A DNA stretch of 64,000 nt from Bacteroidia bacterium (GCA_022180565.1 BQML01000002.1:53888-117887), one strand, 5' to 3'; shown: positions 7,474 through 16,354, numbered from the stretch's first letter. Notes: generated from the letters alone by a model not told the origin. Numbers and translations are program-made.

Positions 7474-9984
7474 TCATTCCTCGGCAATCCATCGCGAGAT
7501 CTTCTCTTCGTATTCTTTCGAAAGCTGTTGGGCGAGGGCCGGGTCTTCGGATTCCGCGTTGATATGGAACAACGGCCGCGAACGGTCCGGATTCAGAAAG
7601 ACGGATGTGTGCTTCGATCTGTTCCGTGGAAAGACCTTGACCCCCTCGACCAATTGACGGGGGAGGGCCTCGGAATCCTTCATCAGCCTCCTCATGACGC
7701 GGCCTTTGACCTGCCACGAACAAGGAATGTTTTTTTTGACAAAATGCAAGCGTCTCGTCTCCCGATCGACATCACCGAGCCGTTTTCGCGTGACGGCCAT
7801 AAACTCCAGGAGTTTCACAGCCGAGTACATGCCGTCCGAAGCAAAGAGGAATTCGTTGAAGATGAATCCCCCTTTTGTCCCGCCGACAAACCTGATGTTC
7901 TGTCCGATCGCGGCATCCATGAGGGCCAGGTGGTTATCCTTGGTTCGCACCACCGTGATACCCAGTTCCTCGGCCAGAAGGTCGATCTCGCACGAGGCCG
8001 AAATCGGTACGGCGATTGTATTCAGAGCAGGGTCGGCGAGTTTCGCCAGGCGCGCCATCAGAGTGAGCAAACGGTCGCTGTCGATGGAGGTTCCCCGTTC
8101 GTCTACACAAAAGATCTTCTCCGCTCCCGCGTCGAGCATCACGCCGACGTCGTACTGGAGCGAGGTCACCACGAAGGCGAGATCTTTCAGCGATTGCTCG
8201 AATTGCTCCTTCGTGCGGGTGAGGCGACGACTGTCAAGATAGGCATTGAGAGATACGACCTGTACGTTCAGGGTACCGAGGATGTTCGGGAAGATTGTTG
8301 AGGCGACTCCATTGGAGTAATCGATGACCAGCTTCAAATCGGCGGCGCGGATGGCCTCGACGTTGATCGTGGCCAGAAAGCGTTCGATGTAGCTCTCGGT
8401 GGTACGCTCGGGAAAGGTCACTGTACCGACGGAGTCGTAGGAAGTGCGCGGGATATCCTCGCCAAAAAACAAACGTTCCAGCGTCTTGGTTTTGCTGGTC
8501 GGAAGATCCTTGCCGTCACGGTCGAAGAAAATGACATCGGTCATGTTCTTGTCGAACGGGGATTTCCGCACATGAAAGCCCCCCTTCTCCTTGCCGGACT
8601 TCAGTTCATGACGCACGATGGGGATCGATGTTGCCCGGAGGTCGCTGCAGTGGACTCCAGCGGACATCAGGCCGCACATCAGCGAGCGGTTAATCATGCG
8701 CGAGACATTGTCTGCATCCCGGCTTGCCACCACCGTTGAGCCGGGGCCGACAAACGCGCCGAACGCCGCGCCAAGCTTGGCGGCGAATTCCGGATTGATC
8801 TCGATGTTGGAGATGCCGGTCACCGTTGAATTGCGGAAGAGTTCCCTGAGCCATTGATCCTCCCACACGAGGCTCCGCGTGACCGTCGCACCCTCCTCGA
8901 CGACTTTCTCGGGCCAGAGTTTGATGTTCGAAAAAATGCTGCTGCGTTTTCCGATGATGCATTGATCGCCGAGGAACACGTTCTCGCCGATGCTTGCCTC
9001 GTCGCCGATGATGCACTTTGAGCCGACGACGTCTGAGGAAAGCTGGGCTTTGGCGCCCACCTGTGTTCCATGCCAGATAACCGAGTTGGCGATGAACGCT
9101 CCCGGGAAAACCTCGCAATCATCACCGATGACCGAGTTGGCAATGACCGCATCAGCATGGATGCGGGAGTTCCTGCCGATGATGACCGTTCCGGACAGAT
9201 GCCTGGGATCGGTTTCTACGCGGCTTCCTTCACCGACCGTCACCCGACCCCTCGTTTTTCCATCCACCGTCAATTTCACGATGCCGCGCAGGGTGTCGAA
9301 GTGGGCGTCCTGGTACTCGTGTAGGTTTCCAATGTCCTTCCAATAGCCGGAGGCGACGTAGCCGTAGAGCGGAAGCTCCAGCTCGAGCATGAGCGGAAAG
9401 AGGTTCTTGCTGAAGTCGAATTCCTCGCCTTCGGGGATAAGGTCGAGGACGTCACGTTCCAGAATATAAATGCCGGTATTGATCGTATCGCTGAAGACCT
9501 CGCCCCATGACGGCTTCTCGAGGAATCGGCTGATGCGGCCGTCGTCTCTCGTGAGCACGACGCCGAATTGCAGAGGATTGGTCACGCGTGTCAGGACGAT
9601 CGTGGCTTTCGATTTCCTGGTTTGGTGGAAGCGGATTGCCGCCGTGAGGTCGAAATCCGTGAGGACATCGCCGCTGATGACCAGGAAGCGGTCATCCAGG
9701 AACTCCCCCGTGTTCCGCACGCTTCCCGCCGTGCCGAGGTCCGCTTCGGCCTTTTTGTACGTAATTCGGACCCCCCACTTGTTTCCGTCACCGAAATAGG
9801 AGGAGATGATCTCGGGCTGATAGAACAGGGTGGCGATGAGGTCGGTGATGTTGTGCGATTTCAGGAGCGTGACGATGTGCTCCATCATCGGACGGTTCAC
9901 CATCGGGACCATGGGCTTCGGAATGTTGCAGGTGAGCGGACGCAACCGTGTGCCGAATCCGCCCGCCATGACGACGGCTTTCAT
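7474..9984 (-). CDS. Sugar-phosphate nucleotidyltransferase fused to a phosphomannomutase-like domain
   Basis: 836 aa from ATG 9984, where the nucleotidyltransferase motif begins ([17 protein letters not shown]). Domain 1 (about 1-235) is a GDP-mannose/glucose-1-phosphate nucleotidyltransferase with the KPM signature. Domain 2 (about 250-370) has hexapeptide beta-helix repeats. Domain 3 (about 385-836) follows the alpha-D-phosphohexomutase fold but lacks the phosphoserine loop (TASHNP is replaced by a segment around HVRKSPFD) and the DGDGDR metal loop (here [15 protein letters not shown]). The transferase is probably active; the mutase domain is probably not catalytic and may be regulatory. 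Likely product is GDP-mannose or a related NDP-sugar. It heads the minus-strand operon. Confidence 0.88.
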   Translation of the reverse strand: MKAVVMAGGFGTRLRPLTCNIPKPMVPMVNRPMMEHIVTLLKSHNITDLIATLFYQPEIISSYFGDGNKWGVRITYKKAEADLGTAGSVRNTGEFLDDRFLVISGDVLTDFDLTAAIRFHQTRKSKATIVLTRVTNPLQFGVVLTRDDGRISRFLEKPSWGEVFSDTINTGIYILERDVLDLIPEGEEFDFSKNLFPLMLELELPLYGYVASGYWKDIGNLHEYQDAHFDTLRGIVKLTVDGKTRGRVTVGEGSRVETDPRHLSGTVIIGRNSRIHADAVIANSVIGDDCEVFPGAFIANSVIWHGTQVGAKAQLSSDVVGSKCIIGDEASIGENVFLGDQCIIGKRSSIFSNIKLWPEKVVEEGATVTRSLVWEDQWLRELFRNSTVTGISNIEINPEFAAKLGAAFGAFVGPGSTVVASRDADNVSRMINRSLMCGLMSAGVHCSDLRATSIPIVRHELKSGKEKGGFHVRKSPFDKNMTDVIFFDRDGKDLPTSKTKTLERLFFGEDIPRTSYDSVGTVTFPERTTESYIERFLATINVEAIRAADLKLVIDYSNGVASTIFPNILGTLNVQVVSLNAYLDSRRLTRTKEQFEQSLKDLAFVVTSLQYDVGVMLDAGAEKIFCVDERGTSIDSDRLLTLMARLAKLADPALNTIAVPISASCEIDLLAEELGITVVRTKDNHLALMDAAIGQNIRFVGGTKGGFIFNEFLFASDGMYSAVKLLEFMAVTRKRLGDVDRETRRLHFVKKNIPCSWQVKGRVMRRLMKDSEALPRQLVEGVKVFPRNRSKHTSVFLNPDRSRPLFHINAESEDPALAQQLSKEYEEKISRWIAEE

Positions 9985-10159
9985 GATGGAGGGGGGAGAA
10001 AATTGAACCAACAACCGTTCATCGAAAAAGTAGGGAAAAAAACCAACTGTCGCAACAATGAACGCAGTTTTGGGGAAAGGATGGGGTTTTTCCTGTCTCG
10101 GACGCGAGGAGAGAAGAGAACAGGATGGACAGGACAGGAGCCGCGATTTGCCGAAGCCA

Positions 10160-10180
10160 TCCCGGCCCGTGTCGCCGGGA
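10160..10180. repeat. GC-rich hairpin
   Basis: Perfect 7-bp inverted repeat TCCCGGC / GCCGGGA with a 7-base loop. No T tract follows on either strand, so it is not a typical intrinsic terminator. It lies upstream of the minus-strand nucleotidyltransferase gene and could fold in its leader. Confidence 0.5.
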
Positions 10181-10478
10181 CGCACGTTCGAACTTGATTC
10201 TCACAACTTACTTTGCTGCTGTCTATCGTCTTCCGATGACTACAGCGGCTTTGTCAACAAAAAACCGGCAGTATGACCCACCGCAACAACAGTATTGGCG
10301 CTGACGGCGAGTGAACGGAATCGGAAATCCTGGGGAATGTCTGAATAGAAATGCATGCTGTTGCCGTTGAAGTGAGCCAGAGCTCTTGCACCCGCATTTA
10401 TGAATAAGTCATTATCAGCATTTCCCCGGAGCCAGTATAGAAGATCGTGTCCGGCAAGCCTTCCATCGTAGGGAGAAA

Positions 10479-10525
10479 GGGGTAAGTTTACCCCCGCCTG
10501 CCTCAGTGAACGCACTCAGGCGGGC
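10479..10525. repeat. Double palindrome, possible dispersed intergenic repeat
   Basis: GGGGTAA-GT-TTACCCC (10479-10494) runs directly into a second hairpin whose outer arms are CCCGCCTG (10494-10501) and CAGGCGGG (10518-10525), with an inner AGTG-AACG-CACT stem-loop. The composite symmetry resembles dispersed intergenic palindromes rather than a single operator. Only one copy is visible in this window. Confidence 0.5.
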
Positions 10526-10759
10526 AGGTGCCGAAGTCCAGCCGCCAGGAAGCGGAACGCGGAGTGGGAGAAGGCGTTTTGAGGTGGGAGGATTTCAGGA
10601 TGCCACCGGCGTACAGCTCATGGATGAACCTGCGAAGACAGGACGATGAAGTCAGGAGTTGTTGGCTGGTTACTCCGGTCATTCGGCTAAGTGTCCATCG
10701 TTCAAGGGCTTTCGCAGTGTTGCCTCCCTTTTTACCTTGACTTTCCTTTGTTCAATGGC

Positions 10760-10788
10760 TAAATTTATGGAGACTTGAGGGCTATAAT
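10760..10788 (+). promoter_or_regulatory. Candidate promoter of the GAF/GGDEF-like gene
   Basis: A perfect -10 box TATAAT at 10783-10788 lies 17 bases from a poor -35 match (TAAATT, 10760-10765). The predicted transcription start is about ten bases before the ATG at 10806, giving a very short leader. Poor -35 similarity suggests an activator or a weak promoter. Confidence 0.45.
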
Positions 10789-10805
10789 CACAATCAAACC
10801 TTTCG

Positions 10806-12713
10806 ATGACGAGCGCCCGCGTTGTTGATATAGTCCGTTCCTGGGTAAACAAGTTGACGTTGACGCAGGAACTGGCTGTGTCGGCGGGCGCTGTCGCTTT
10901 TCTGACGAGTGTTCTGACATCGGACCCGCTGTGGAGGGTGGTCGCCATTCTCGTCGGCGGTTCGAGTATCGCCTATCTCATTGTGACCCTTCGCTCGCGC
11001 GGCCTGCCCGATTTGGAAGCGGAGGGGGAACCCATGATCAGCGAGGAGACCGAACCCGACATGAGGCCGGAGATTGAGGAACCGAACTCTTCACCGGAGG
11101 TGGAACGGGAAAATGCTCCCGATTCACCGGCCATTCCGTCGTTCGGAGGAAGCCGGAAATCCCCGACCGTTGAATATGAATTCAAACTTTCCGATTTCAT
11201 CGATGTGCAGGAGGACGTTCTGCTGAAGGATGCCGGGCCGAAGTCGGAATTCAGCTACCTGATGAAAAAGGTGCTGACCGTCATCAAGGAAGTTGTGTTT
11301 GGACACACCGCCGCTCTCTACTGGATCAATCGGGAAAAGCATCAGCTTGTGCTCGATAGTTATGTGACGGACAGTGAATGGTTTACCACGCACCGGCGAC
11401 GGGAGATCGGGTCGGACTTGATCAGCCAGGTCGCGGTAACAGGGCACCCCAGGATTTTGAACAGCGTCAACAGCGCCGGCCAGCTGGAACTGCTGGGCTA
11501 TTATCAAACCACGGTTTCGATTCAATCCTTTGTTGCGGTCCCGATCTTTTATCCGCGAGCCGCCGTCAAATCCGACGATCCTGTGGCGGTTCTGGTGCTG
11601 GACTGTCTCGGGGAGGATGCGTTCGGGTCGGAGACCATGACCCTGCTTGGCGATTATTCCAAGCTCATCTCCGCCCTTATCAAGAGTTATACAGGAAAGT
11701 ACGATCTCTTGCTCGATTCGGAAGTCGTGCGGTCGATTTCCCGCATCCGAGACCAGATGAAGTATGAATTCAGTGCACACTCCATTGTGCGTGCGCTGGC
11801 CGAAGAAACTTCGCGGCTCGTCGCGTGGGATTACATCAGCGTCATCGTGCTTGATGAGTCGAGGAAATCGTGGGTCATTCAGTTCGTCATGAACCGCATG
11901 AACGACTCTTATGTCGCGGTAGGCCAGGAAATTGATCCGAACAACAGCATTACCGGCAGTGTGCTTCAGGGCGGAATGCCGCGGGTTGTGGATCACACAG
12001 GTTCGGCGGCCTTGCCGCGATTCTACCGCGCTGAACGAATCGAGTCCAACGGATCCATGATGATTCTGCCTGTGAATTCGCTCAGCAGATGCTACGGCGC
12101 GATGGTGGTGGAGAGCAAGGATACCCGGGTATATTCCGAGGCCGATGTCAGGGTGATTCAGAAACTGGTGGATAGTGCGTCGTGGGGACTGGAGGTGCTG
12201 AGCCTCAATGATGTCGTGAACAACTATGTATTGGTTGACGAGACAACCGGGGTTGCTACGCGGAAATACTTCATGGAGCGCGTGCATGAGGAGGTGCAAC
12301 GGGCGAATGATTTTGAAGAGGATGTCACGCTGGTGATGATCTCGATTGACGGTGTGAACGAACATCTGACACGCTATGGCAAGGACGGATTCGATTTCGT
12401 TCTTCAGAACGTCGGCAGAATGCTCCGGGCGGCCATCCGTCCGTACGATCTTGTGGGCCGGTTCGATTTCAACCGGTTTGCGGTGCTGTTGGTGAATACG
12501 ACGGCAAACGATGCATACCTGTGGGCGGAAAAGTTCCGAAAGAACATTGCCAGTAATGTAATGAACGTCGATCAGAAGACGTTTTCCGTTACGGTCAGCG
12601 TGGGCGTCTGCGGCGCAGTGAACGACATCAGTGATCTGGAGCTAATGGAACATGCCGGACATGTTCTTGCAAAAGCCGTCGAAGCGGGCGGCAACATGGT
12701 TCGTGTGTATTAA
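10806..12713 (+). CDS. Membrane-anchored GAF-GAF protein with degenerate GGDEF domain
   Basis: 635 aa. Two N-terminal hydrophobic segments (about 18-37 and 43-62) anchor the protein; an acidic linker rich in Glu and Pro follows (about 68-115). Two GAF-type sensory domains occupy roughly 130-290 and 310-470. The C-terminal 160 residues follow the diguanylate-cyclase fold, but the active-site loop GG[DE]EF reads FDFNRF within GRFDFNRFAVLL, so GTP condensation is unlikely. The domain may bind GTP or act as a scaffold or regulator. It stands 24 bases upstream of the small zinc-ribbon gene. The function is inferred only at the level of a signalling protein. Confidence 0.85.
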   Translation: MTSARVVDIVRSWVNKLTLTQELAVSAGAVAFLTSVLTSDPLWRVVAILVGGSSIAYLIVTLRSRGLPDLEAEGEPMISEETEPDMRPEIEEPNSSPEVERENAPDSPAIPSFGGSRKSPTVEYEFKLSDFIDVQEDVLLKDAGPKSEFSYLMKKVLTVIKEVVFGHTAALYWINREKHQLVLDSYVTDSEWFTTHRRREIGSDLISQVAVTGHPRILNSVNSAGQLELLGYYQTTVSIQSFVAVPIFYPRAAVKSDDPVAVLVLDCLGEDAFGSETMTLLGDYSKLISALIKSYTGKYDLLLDSEVVRSISRIRDQMKYEFSAHSIVRALAEETSRLVAWDYISVIVLDESRKSWVIQFVMNRMNDSYVAVGQEIDPNNSITGSVLQGGMPRVVDHTGSAALPRFYRAERIESNGSMMILPVNSLSRCYGAMVVESKDTRVYSEADVRVIQKLVDSASWGLEVLSLNDVVNNYVLVDETTGVATRKYFMERVHEEVQRANDFEEDVTLVMISIDGVNEHLTRYGKDGFDFVLQNVGRMLRAAIRPYDLVGRFDFNRFAVLLVNTTANDAYLWAEKFRKNIASNVMNVDQKTFSVTVSVGVCGAVNDISDLELMEHAGHVLAKAVEAGGNMVRVY

Positions 12714-12737
12714 CGTTTTCGAAAGGTCTCAGGCATT

Positions 12738-12932
12738 ATGGCAAAACAGCAGGCGTTTGCAGAAAAAGTGAAGAAAGGCACCGAAGAGAAAGGATCCCGT
12801 TGCCCGAAATGCAACACGATCCGGGTTCCGATTCTGTACGTTCAATCCGTTCGTTCTGCACACCAATCGTACCGCTTCAGCAGTCAGCGAGTGCAGGTGT
12901 GCAAGTGCAACGAAAAGGAAATCTACGCGTAA
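12738..12932 (+). CDS. Small zinc-ribbon-like protein
   Basis: 64 aa, basic and Lys-rich at the N-terminus, with one CPKC near residue 22 and a second Cys pair CKC near residue 57, a layout able to bind one zinc. No known family recognised. It has its own ATG 24 bases after the sensor gene and is followed 34 bases later by deoB, so it may be co-transcribed with either. A small structural or nucleic-acid-binding role is possible but unproven. Confidence 0.65.
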   Translation: MAKQQAFAEKVKKGTEEKGSRCPKCNTIRVPILYVQSVRSAHQSYRFSSQRVQVCKCNEKEIYA

Positions 12933-12966
12933 CGTTTCCCCTTTTTCCCCGTATCTCAAGACGTAG

Positions 12967-14151
12967 TTGGCAGGTCGTACGGTCATACTGGTGGTCCTCG
13001 ACGGCGTTGGAGTCGGCGAACTACCCGATGCCCCTGCGTACGGCGACAAGGGAACACATACGCTGGGAAACGTTGCACGGGCTGTCGGGGGGATCCATCT
13101 TCCGCACCTTGAAAGGCTGGGACTTGCCCGTGTCTCCGCCGCTAAGGGTCTTGACCCCCGAAGCCCGGTGGACGGATGCTTCGGCCGGATGGCCGAACAA
13201 TCGAAGGGTAAAGACAGCACGACCGGACACTGGGAAATTGCGGGGCTTATAACGAAAAAGCCGTTTCCGGTTTATCCACACGGTTTTCCCGCAGAGGTGA
13301 TCAACCGTTTCGTTGAGAAAACCGGCTGTCAGGGAGTCTTGGGAAACAAGAGCGCGTCCGGCACGCAAATCATCGCAGAGCTCGGTTCCACACACGTTCA
13401 AACCGGACACCCGATCGTCTATACATCAGGGGACTCGGTGTTTCAGATTGCCGCGCACGAGGATGTGATTCCGCTCGCGAGGCTGTATGAGATTTGTCGC
13501 ATAACGCGCACAGAAGTCGCCGTGGGAGATCATGCGGTGGGACGGGTCATCGCCCGTCCGTTCAAGGGGACCGACGGCGCGTTTCAACGGACGGTCAACC
13601 GAAAGGATTTCTCGCTGGAACCCCCGCAGGAGACCTTGCTCGACCAGCTCCAACGGAACGGTATCCGAACGGTGTCGGTTGGTAAAGTGGACGACCTGTT
13701 TGCGGGACGGGGAATCGATCAGGCCTTTCATACGACCTCGAACCGCGAGGGTGTTGAGGCGATTCTTCGTGAGGCGAGCAGCGGAAAAGGGGGATTCATC
13801 ATGGCGAATCTGGTTGATTTCGACACACTCTACGGTCATCGCCAGGATGCCGCCGGATTTGCAGGGGCGCTCTCAGAATTCGACCGTGCTGTTCCGGATA
13901 TTCTGGATTGTCTCAGGGAGGATGATCTCCTTTTGATTATGGCCGATCACGGCAATGATCCGACCGATCAGAGCACGGATCATTCGCGTGAATACGTTCC
14001 CGTATTGTGTTTCAGCCCTTCGGGAAAGCGCGGCGTTGACCTGGGGGTCCGTTCCAGTTTCTCCGACGCCGGAAAGACCGTCGCGGAGTATTTCGGTATT
14101 CCCAACAGCCTGGCCGGGGAGAGCTTCCTCTCCATGGTCATGGGCGCGTGA
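12967..14151 (+). CDS. deoB: Phosphopentomutase
   Basis: 394 aa, alkaline-phosphatase superfamily. It interconverts ribose-1-phosphate or deoxyribose-1-phosphate with the 5-phosphate. Metal-site motif near the N-terminus LDGVGVGELPDA, phosphorylated Thr86 in KDSTTGHWE, and the late metal motif ADHGNDPT followed by TDHSREYVP are all present, so it should be active. The start is TTG 12967: an in-frame TAG ends at base 12966, leaving no upstream alternative, and the family N-terminus begins at once. Two microcompartment vertex-protein genes follow immediately, suggesting that deoxyribose or ribose phosphate metabolism is linked to a shell organelle. Confidence 0.95.
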   Translation: MAGRTVILVVLDGVGVGELPDAPAYGDKGTHTLGNVARAVGGIHLPHLERLGLARVSAAKGLDPRSPVDGCFGRMAEQSKGKDSTTGHWEIAGLITKKPFPVYPHGFPAEVINRFVEKTGCQGVLGNKSASGTQIIAELGSTHVQTGHPIVYTSGDSVFQIAAHEDVIPLARLYEICRITRTEVAVGDHAVGRVIARPFKGTDGAFQRTVNRKDFSLEPPQETLLDQLQRNGIRTVSVGKVDDLFAGRGIDQAFHTTSNREGVEAILREASSGKGGFIMANLVDFDTLYGHRQDAAGFAGALSEFDRAVPDILDCLREDDLLLIMADHGNDPTDQSTDHSREYVPVLCFSPSGKRGVDLGVRSSFSDAGKTVAEYFGIPNSLAGESFLSMVMGA

Positions 14152-14161
14152 CGAGGATCGT

Positions 14162-14431
14162 ATGGTTCTGGGCAAGGTGGTTGGCACCGTGTGGGCGACC
14201 CGCAAGGATGAAGAACTTGTGGGGATGAAGTTTCAAATTGTAAAACATGTGGGGCTTGACTACAAGCTCAAGGATACGTTTGTTGTTGCCGTGGATACGG
14301 TTCAGGCAGGCGTGGGCGACGTCGTGTTGGTGACGTCCGGAAGCTCCGCCCGCCAAACCACGGTCACACGCAATAAGCCGGTAGATGCTGTCATTGTGGC
14401 AGTTGTGGACAAGCTGGACGTTGTGGATTGA
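14162..14431 (+). CDS. Bacterial microcompartment vertex protein, EutN/CcmL family (BMC-P), copy 1
   Basis: 89 aa, the usual length for the pentameric beta-barrel protein that caps the vertices of microcompartment shells. Family features: GKVVGTVWATRKDEEL at the N-terminus, AVDTVQAGVGDVVLV in the middle, and the closing strand PVDAVIVAVVDKLDV. ATG 14162 lies ten bases after the deoB stop. No hexameric or trimeric shell gene (BMC-H/T) is in the window, so this is a satellite shell gene if it belongs to a true organelle. Confidence 0.93.
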   Translation: MVLGKVVGTVWATRKDEELVGMKFQIVKHVGLDYKLKDTFVVAVDTVQAGVGDVVLVTSGSSARQTTVTRNKPVDAVIVAVVDKLDVVD

Positions 14432-14434
14432 CGG

Positions 14435-14710
14435 ATGTTTCTTGGGAAGGTCATAGGGACCGTCTGGGCAACGCGCAAGGACGAGAACCTGCGCCGGTTG
14501 AAGCTTCAGTTCGTCCAGCCCCTCACAGCGTCGAGGGAAAAGGCTGGGAGCCCGATCGTTGCCGTGGATGTTGCCGGGGCGGGTCCCGGCGAGACGGTCC
14601 TGTACATCACGGCGCGTGAGGCCGTCATTCCGCTTCCCGTGGAGACGGCACCTGTGGATGCGACAATCGTGGGCATCGTGGACAGAATCGATCTTGCGGA
14701 GAACGAGTGA
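14435..14710 (+). CDS. Bacterial microcompartment vertex protein, EutN/CcmL family (BMC-P), copy 2
   Basis: 91 aa paralogue of the preceding gene, starting three bases after its stop. It keeps GKVIGTVWATRKDENL and the typical AVDVAGAGPGETVLY and PVDATIVGIVDRIDL segments, and is closer to the canonical EutN pattern (GAG, VGIVD) than copy 1. A short insertion (REKAGSP) precedes the AVD motif. The pair probably arose by tandem duplication followed by divergence. Several characterised shell types use two or three different vertex proteins. Confidence 0.93.
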   Translation: MFLGKVIGTVWATRKDENLRRLKLQFVQPLTASREKAGSPIVAVDVAGAGPGETVLYITAREAVIPLPVETAPVDATIVGIVDRIDLAENE

Positions 14711-14768
14711 ATTTTTTTTCAGTAAAGCTTGTTTAAGAGAACGACGCTAGATTGGATGGAAGGATTGC

Positions 14769-15626
14769 ATGGTCAAGATCAGTAAACAATACACGAATAG
14801 AGAGAGCCAGTCTCTTGACAAGTACCTCCAGGAAATCGGCAAGGTTGAGCTTTTGACGCCGCAGGAAGAGATCGATCTGGCCCGGCGGATCAAGAAGGGG
14901 GATCAGAAAGCCCTGGAGAAGCTCACCAAGGCAAACCTCCGGTTTGTGGTGAGCGTGGCGAAGCAATACCAGAATCAGGGCCTGTCGCTGGGAGACCTCA
15001 TCAACGAGGGAAACCTTGGACTGATCAAGGCGGCGAAGAGGTTCGATGAGACGCGTGGTTTCAAGTTCATCTCGTACGCGGTCTGGTGGATCCGCCAGTC
15101 TATTCTGCAGGCTCTGGCCGAGCAGTCGAGGATCGTCCGCCTGCCGCTCAACCGGGTGGGTGCTCTGAACAAGATCGGCAAGGCGTTCAGCACGCTTGAG
15201 CAGGAGTTTGAGCGTGAGCCGAGCGCGAGCGAGCTGGCTGAGGAGCTGGACATGTCGCTCTTCGAGGTGTCCGATACCCTCAAAATCTCCGGGCGCCATC
15301 TTTCGATGGATGCCCCGTTTGCCCAAGGTGAGGACAACCGGCTCCTTGATGTGATTCAGGATCAGCGCCAACCGGCGCCCGATTCGACGCTCATGGATGA
15401 ATCGTTGAAGGTCGAAGTCAAGCGCGCACTGGCAACGCTGAGCGAGCGCGAGGCACAGGTGATCAGACTGTACTTCGGACTCGATCAGGAGCACTCTCTG
15501 ACCCTCGAAGAAATCGGTGAGAAATTCAATCTGACACGCGAACGCGTCCGCCAGATCAAGGAAAAAGCGATCCGTCGCCTGCGCCATGCGTCACGGAGCA
15601 AGGCGTTACGGGCGTATCTCGGTTAG
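14769..15626 (+). CDS. rpoD: RNA polymerase primary sigma factor, short Bacteroidota/Chlorobiota type
   Basis: 285 aa, lacking region 1.1 and the non-conserved region, as in primary sigma factors of the Bacteroidota-Chlorobiota group. Region 1.2 begins [12 protein letters not shown]; region 2 holds [13 protein letters not shown] and the -10 recognition helix [10 protein letters not shown]; region 4 has [24 protein letters not shown] for the -35 element. It should direct most transcription here. Start ATG 14769 gives the short basic N-terminus typical of the group. A perfect 11-bp inverted repeat lies just downstream. Confidence 0.96.
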   Translation: MVKISKQYTNRESQSLDKYLQEIGKVELLTPQEEIDLARRIKKGDQKALEKLTKANLRFVVSVAKQYQNQGLSLGDLINEGNLGLIKAAKRFDETRGFKFISYAVWWIRQSILQALAEQSRIVRLPLNRVGALNKIGKAFSTLEQEFEREPSASELAEELDMSLFEVSDTLKISGRHLSMDAPFAQGEDNRLLDVIQDQRQPAPDSTLMDESLKVEVKRALATLSEREAQVIRLYFGLDQEHSLTLEEIGEKFNLTRERVRQIKEKAIRRLRHASRSKALRAYLG

Positions 15627-15648
15627 ATGCCACGACGATCAGAACGAC

Positions 15649-15685
15649 CGAAGCCTCGATCCACCCCGGGAGGGTCGAGGCTTCG
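15649..15685 (+). terminator. Hairpin between rpoD and the NlpC/P60 gene
   Basis: Perfect 11-bp inverted repeat CGAAGCCTCGA / TCGAGGCTTCG with a 15-base loop, starting 23 bases after the rpoD stop. No T tract follows, so it may be a weak or factor-assisted terminator, or an mRNA 3'-end stabiliser. Its position argues that the next gene starts at ATG 15711 rather than at the earlier in-frame ATG 15627. Confidence 0.65.
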
Positions 15686-15710
15686 CCGCGCTTATCTGTC
15701 GTTTCGGCAG

Positions 15711-16337
15711 ATGAGGAGTGTCGTCTTTATCCTCTTCGCGGCTCTCATCGTGGAGGCCTGCGGGACCTCGTCCCCCCGTTTCGGGAACGGAAGCACGAGC
15801 GGAGGAGAGACTTCACGAAGAAAATCCCCGAGATTCTCGCGTGAAGCCCATGAGGAGCGGAAAGAAGATGATAAGAAGCCTGATCCGAAGACTGTGGGGG
15901 AGGTGCTGTCGGGAACCAGAGACTTCCGCACCGAAAAAAATCCTGCCATAACGCCTCTCGATCAGAGCAAGATCATGCGGGCGATCTCCCGATACATGGG
16001 TGTTCCCTACAAATACGGTGGAGCGGATTTGCAGGGGATGGACTGTTCAGGATACACGCTGGTCGTGTTCAAGGAATCCATCGGCCGGTCTCTTCCCCGG
16101 AGCGCCGAGGAGCAGTACCATGTTGGAGTTCCCGTCCCGTTCAGCAGCCTGAAGTTCGGCGATCTTGTTTTTTTTAATACAACAGGTGCCACGGCGTCTC
16201 ATGTGGGTATTTATCTCGGCGACGACCTGTTTGCCCACGCCAGCGTCAGTCTGGGGGTGACGATCTCGTCGCTCGAGAGTTCATACTACAAGACCCGCTA
16301 CACCGGTGCCCGGAGAATCATCACGGGCGCGCAATGA
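15711..16337 (+). CDS. NlpC/P60 family cell-wall endopeptidase lipoprotein
   Basis: 208 aa from ATG 15711, chosen because a hydrophobic signal begins here and ends in a lipobox-like VEAC at Cys17; an earlier in-frame ATG (15627) would place a strong hairpin inside the gene and a basic extension before the signal. A charged low-complexity linker (about 20-75) leads to the papain-like NlpC/P60 domain with Cys112 (GMDCSGY), His164 (ASHVGIYL) and His176. The family cuts peptidoglycan stem peptides, usually between D-Glu and the diamino acid. Likely anchored to a membrane facing the periplasm. Confidence 0.88.
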   Translation: MRSVVFILFAALIVEACGTSSPRFGNGSTSGGETSRRKSPRFSREAHEERKEDDKKPDPKTVGEVLSGTRDFRTEKNPAITPLDQSKIMRAISRYMGVPYKYGGADLQGMDCSGYTLVVFKESIGRSLPRSAEEQYHVGVPVPFSSLKFGDLVFFNTTGATASHVGIYLGDDLFAHASVSLGVTISSLESSYYKTRYTGARRIITGAQ

Positions 16338-16354
16338 GAGCACCGTTCGGATCC

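Larger units (their letters stand above)
9985..10805 (+). other. Intergenic region with palindromes, no convincing gene
   Basis: About 820 bases between divergent genes. Short frames exist on both strands but none has family features or a good ribosome site. It holds a GC-rich hairpin (arms 10160-10166 and 10174-10180), a 7-bp inverted repeat (10479-10485 with 10488-10494) directly followed by a larger hairpin (10494-10525), and a TATAAT box at 10783 close to the next gene. The 5' untranslated regions of both flanking operons must lie here. A decayed gene cannot be excluded. Confidence 0.6.

Noticed and set aside
10240..10515. Minus-strand frame of 91 codons in the large gap
   Set aside because: Spans the palindromes, has no ribosome site and no family; kept only as a possible relic.
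11124..12365. Long minus-strand frame of over 400 codons
   Set aside because: It lies wholly opposite the GAF/GGDEF-like gene, which has clear domains; the minus frame has no recognisable family.
14733..15587. Minus-strand frame of about 284 codons
   Set aside because: It is the antisense of rpoD, whose motifs are unambiguous.
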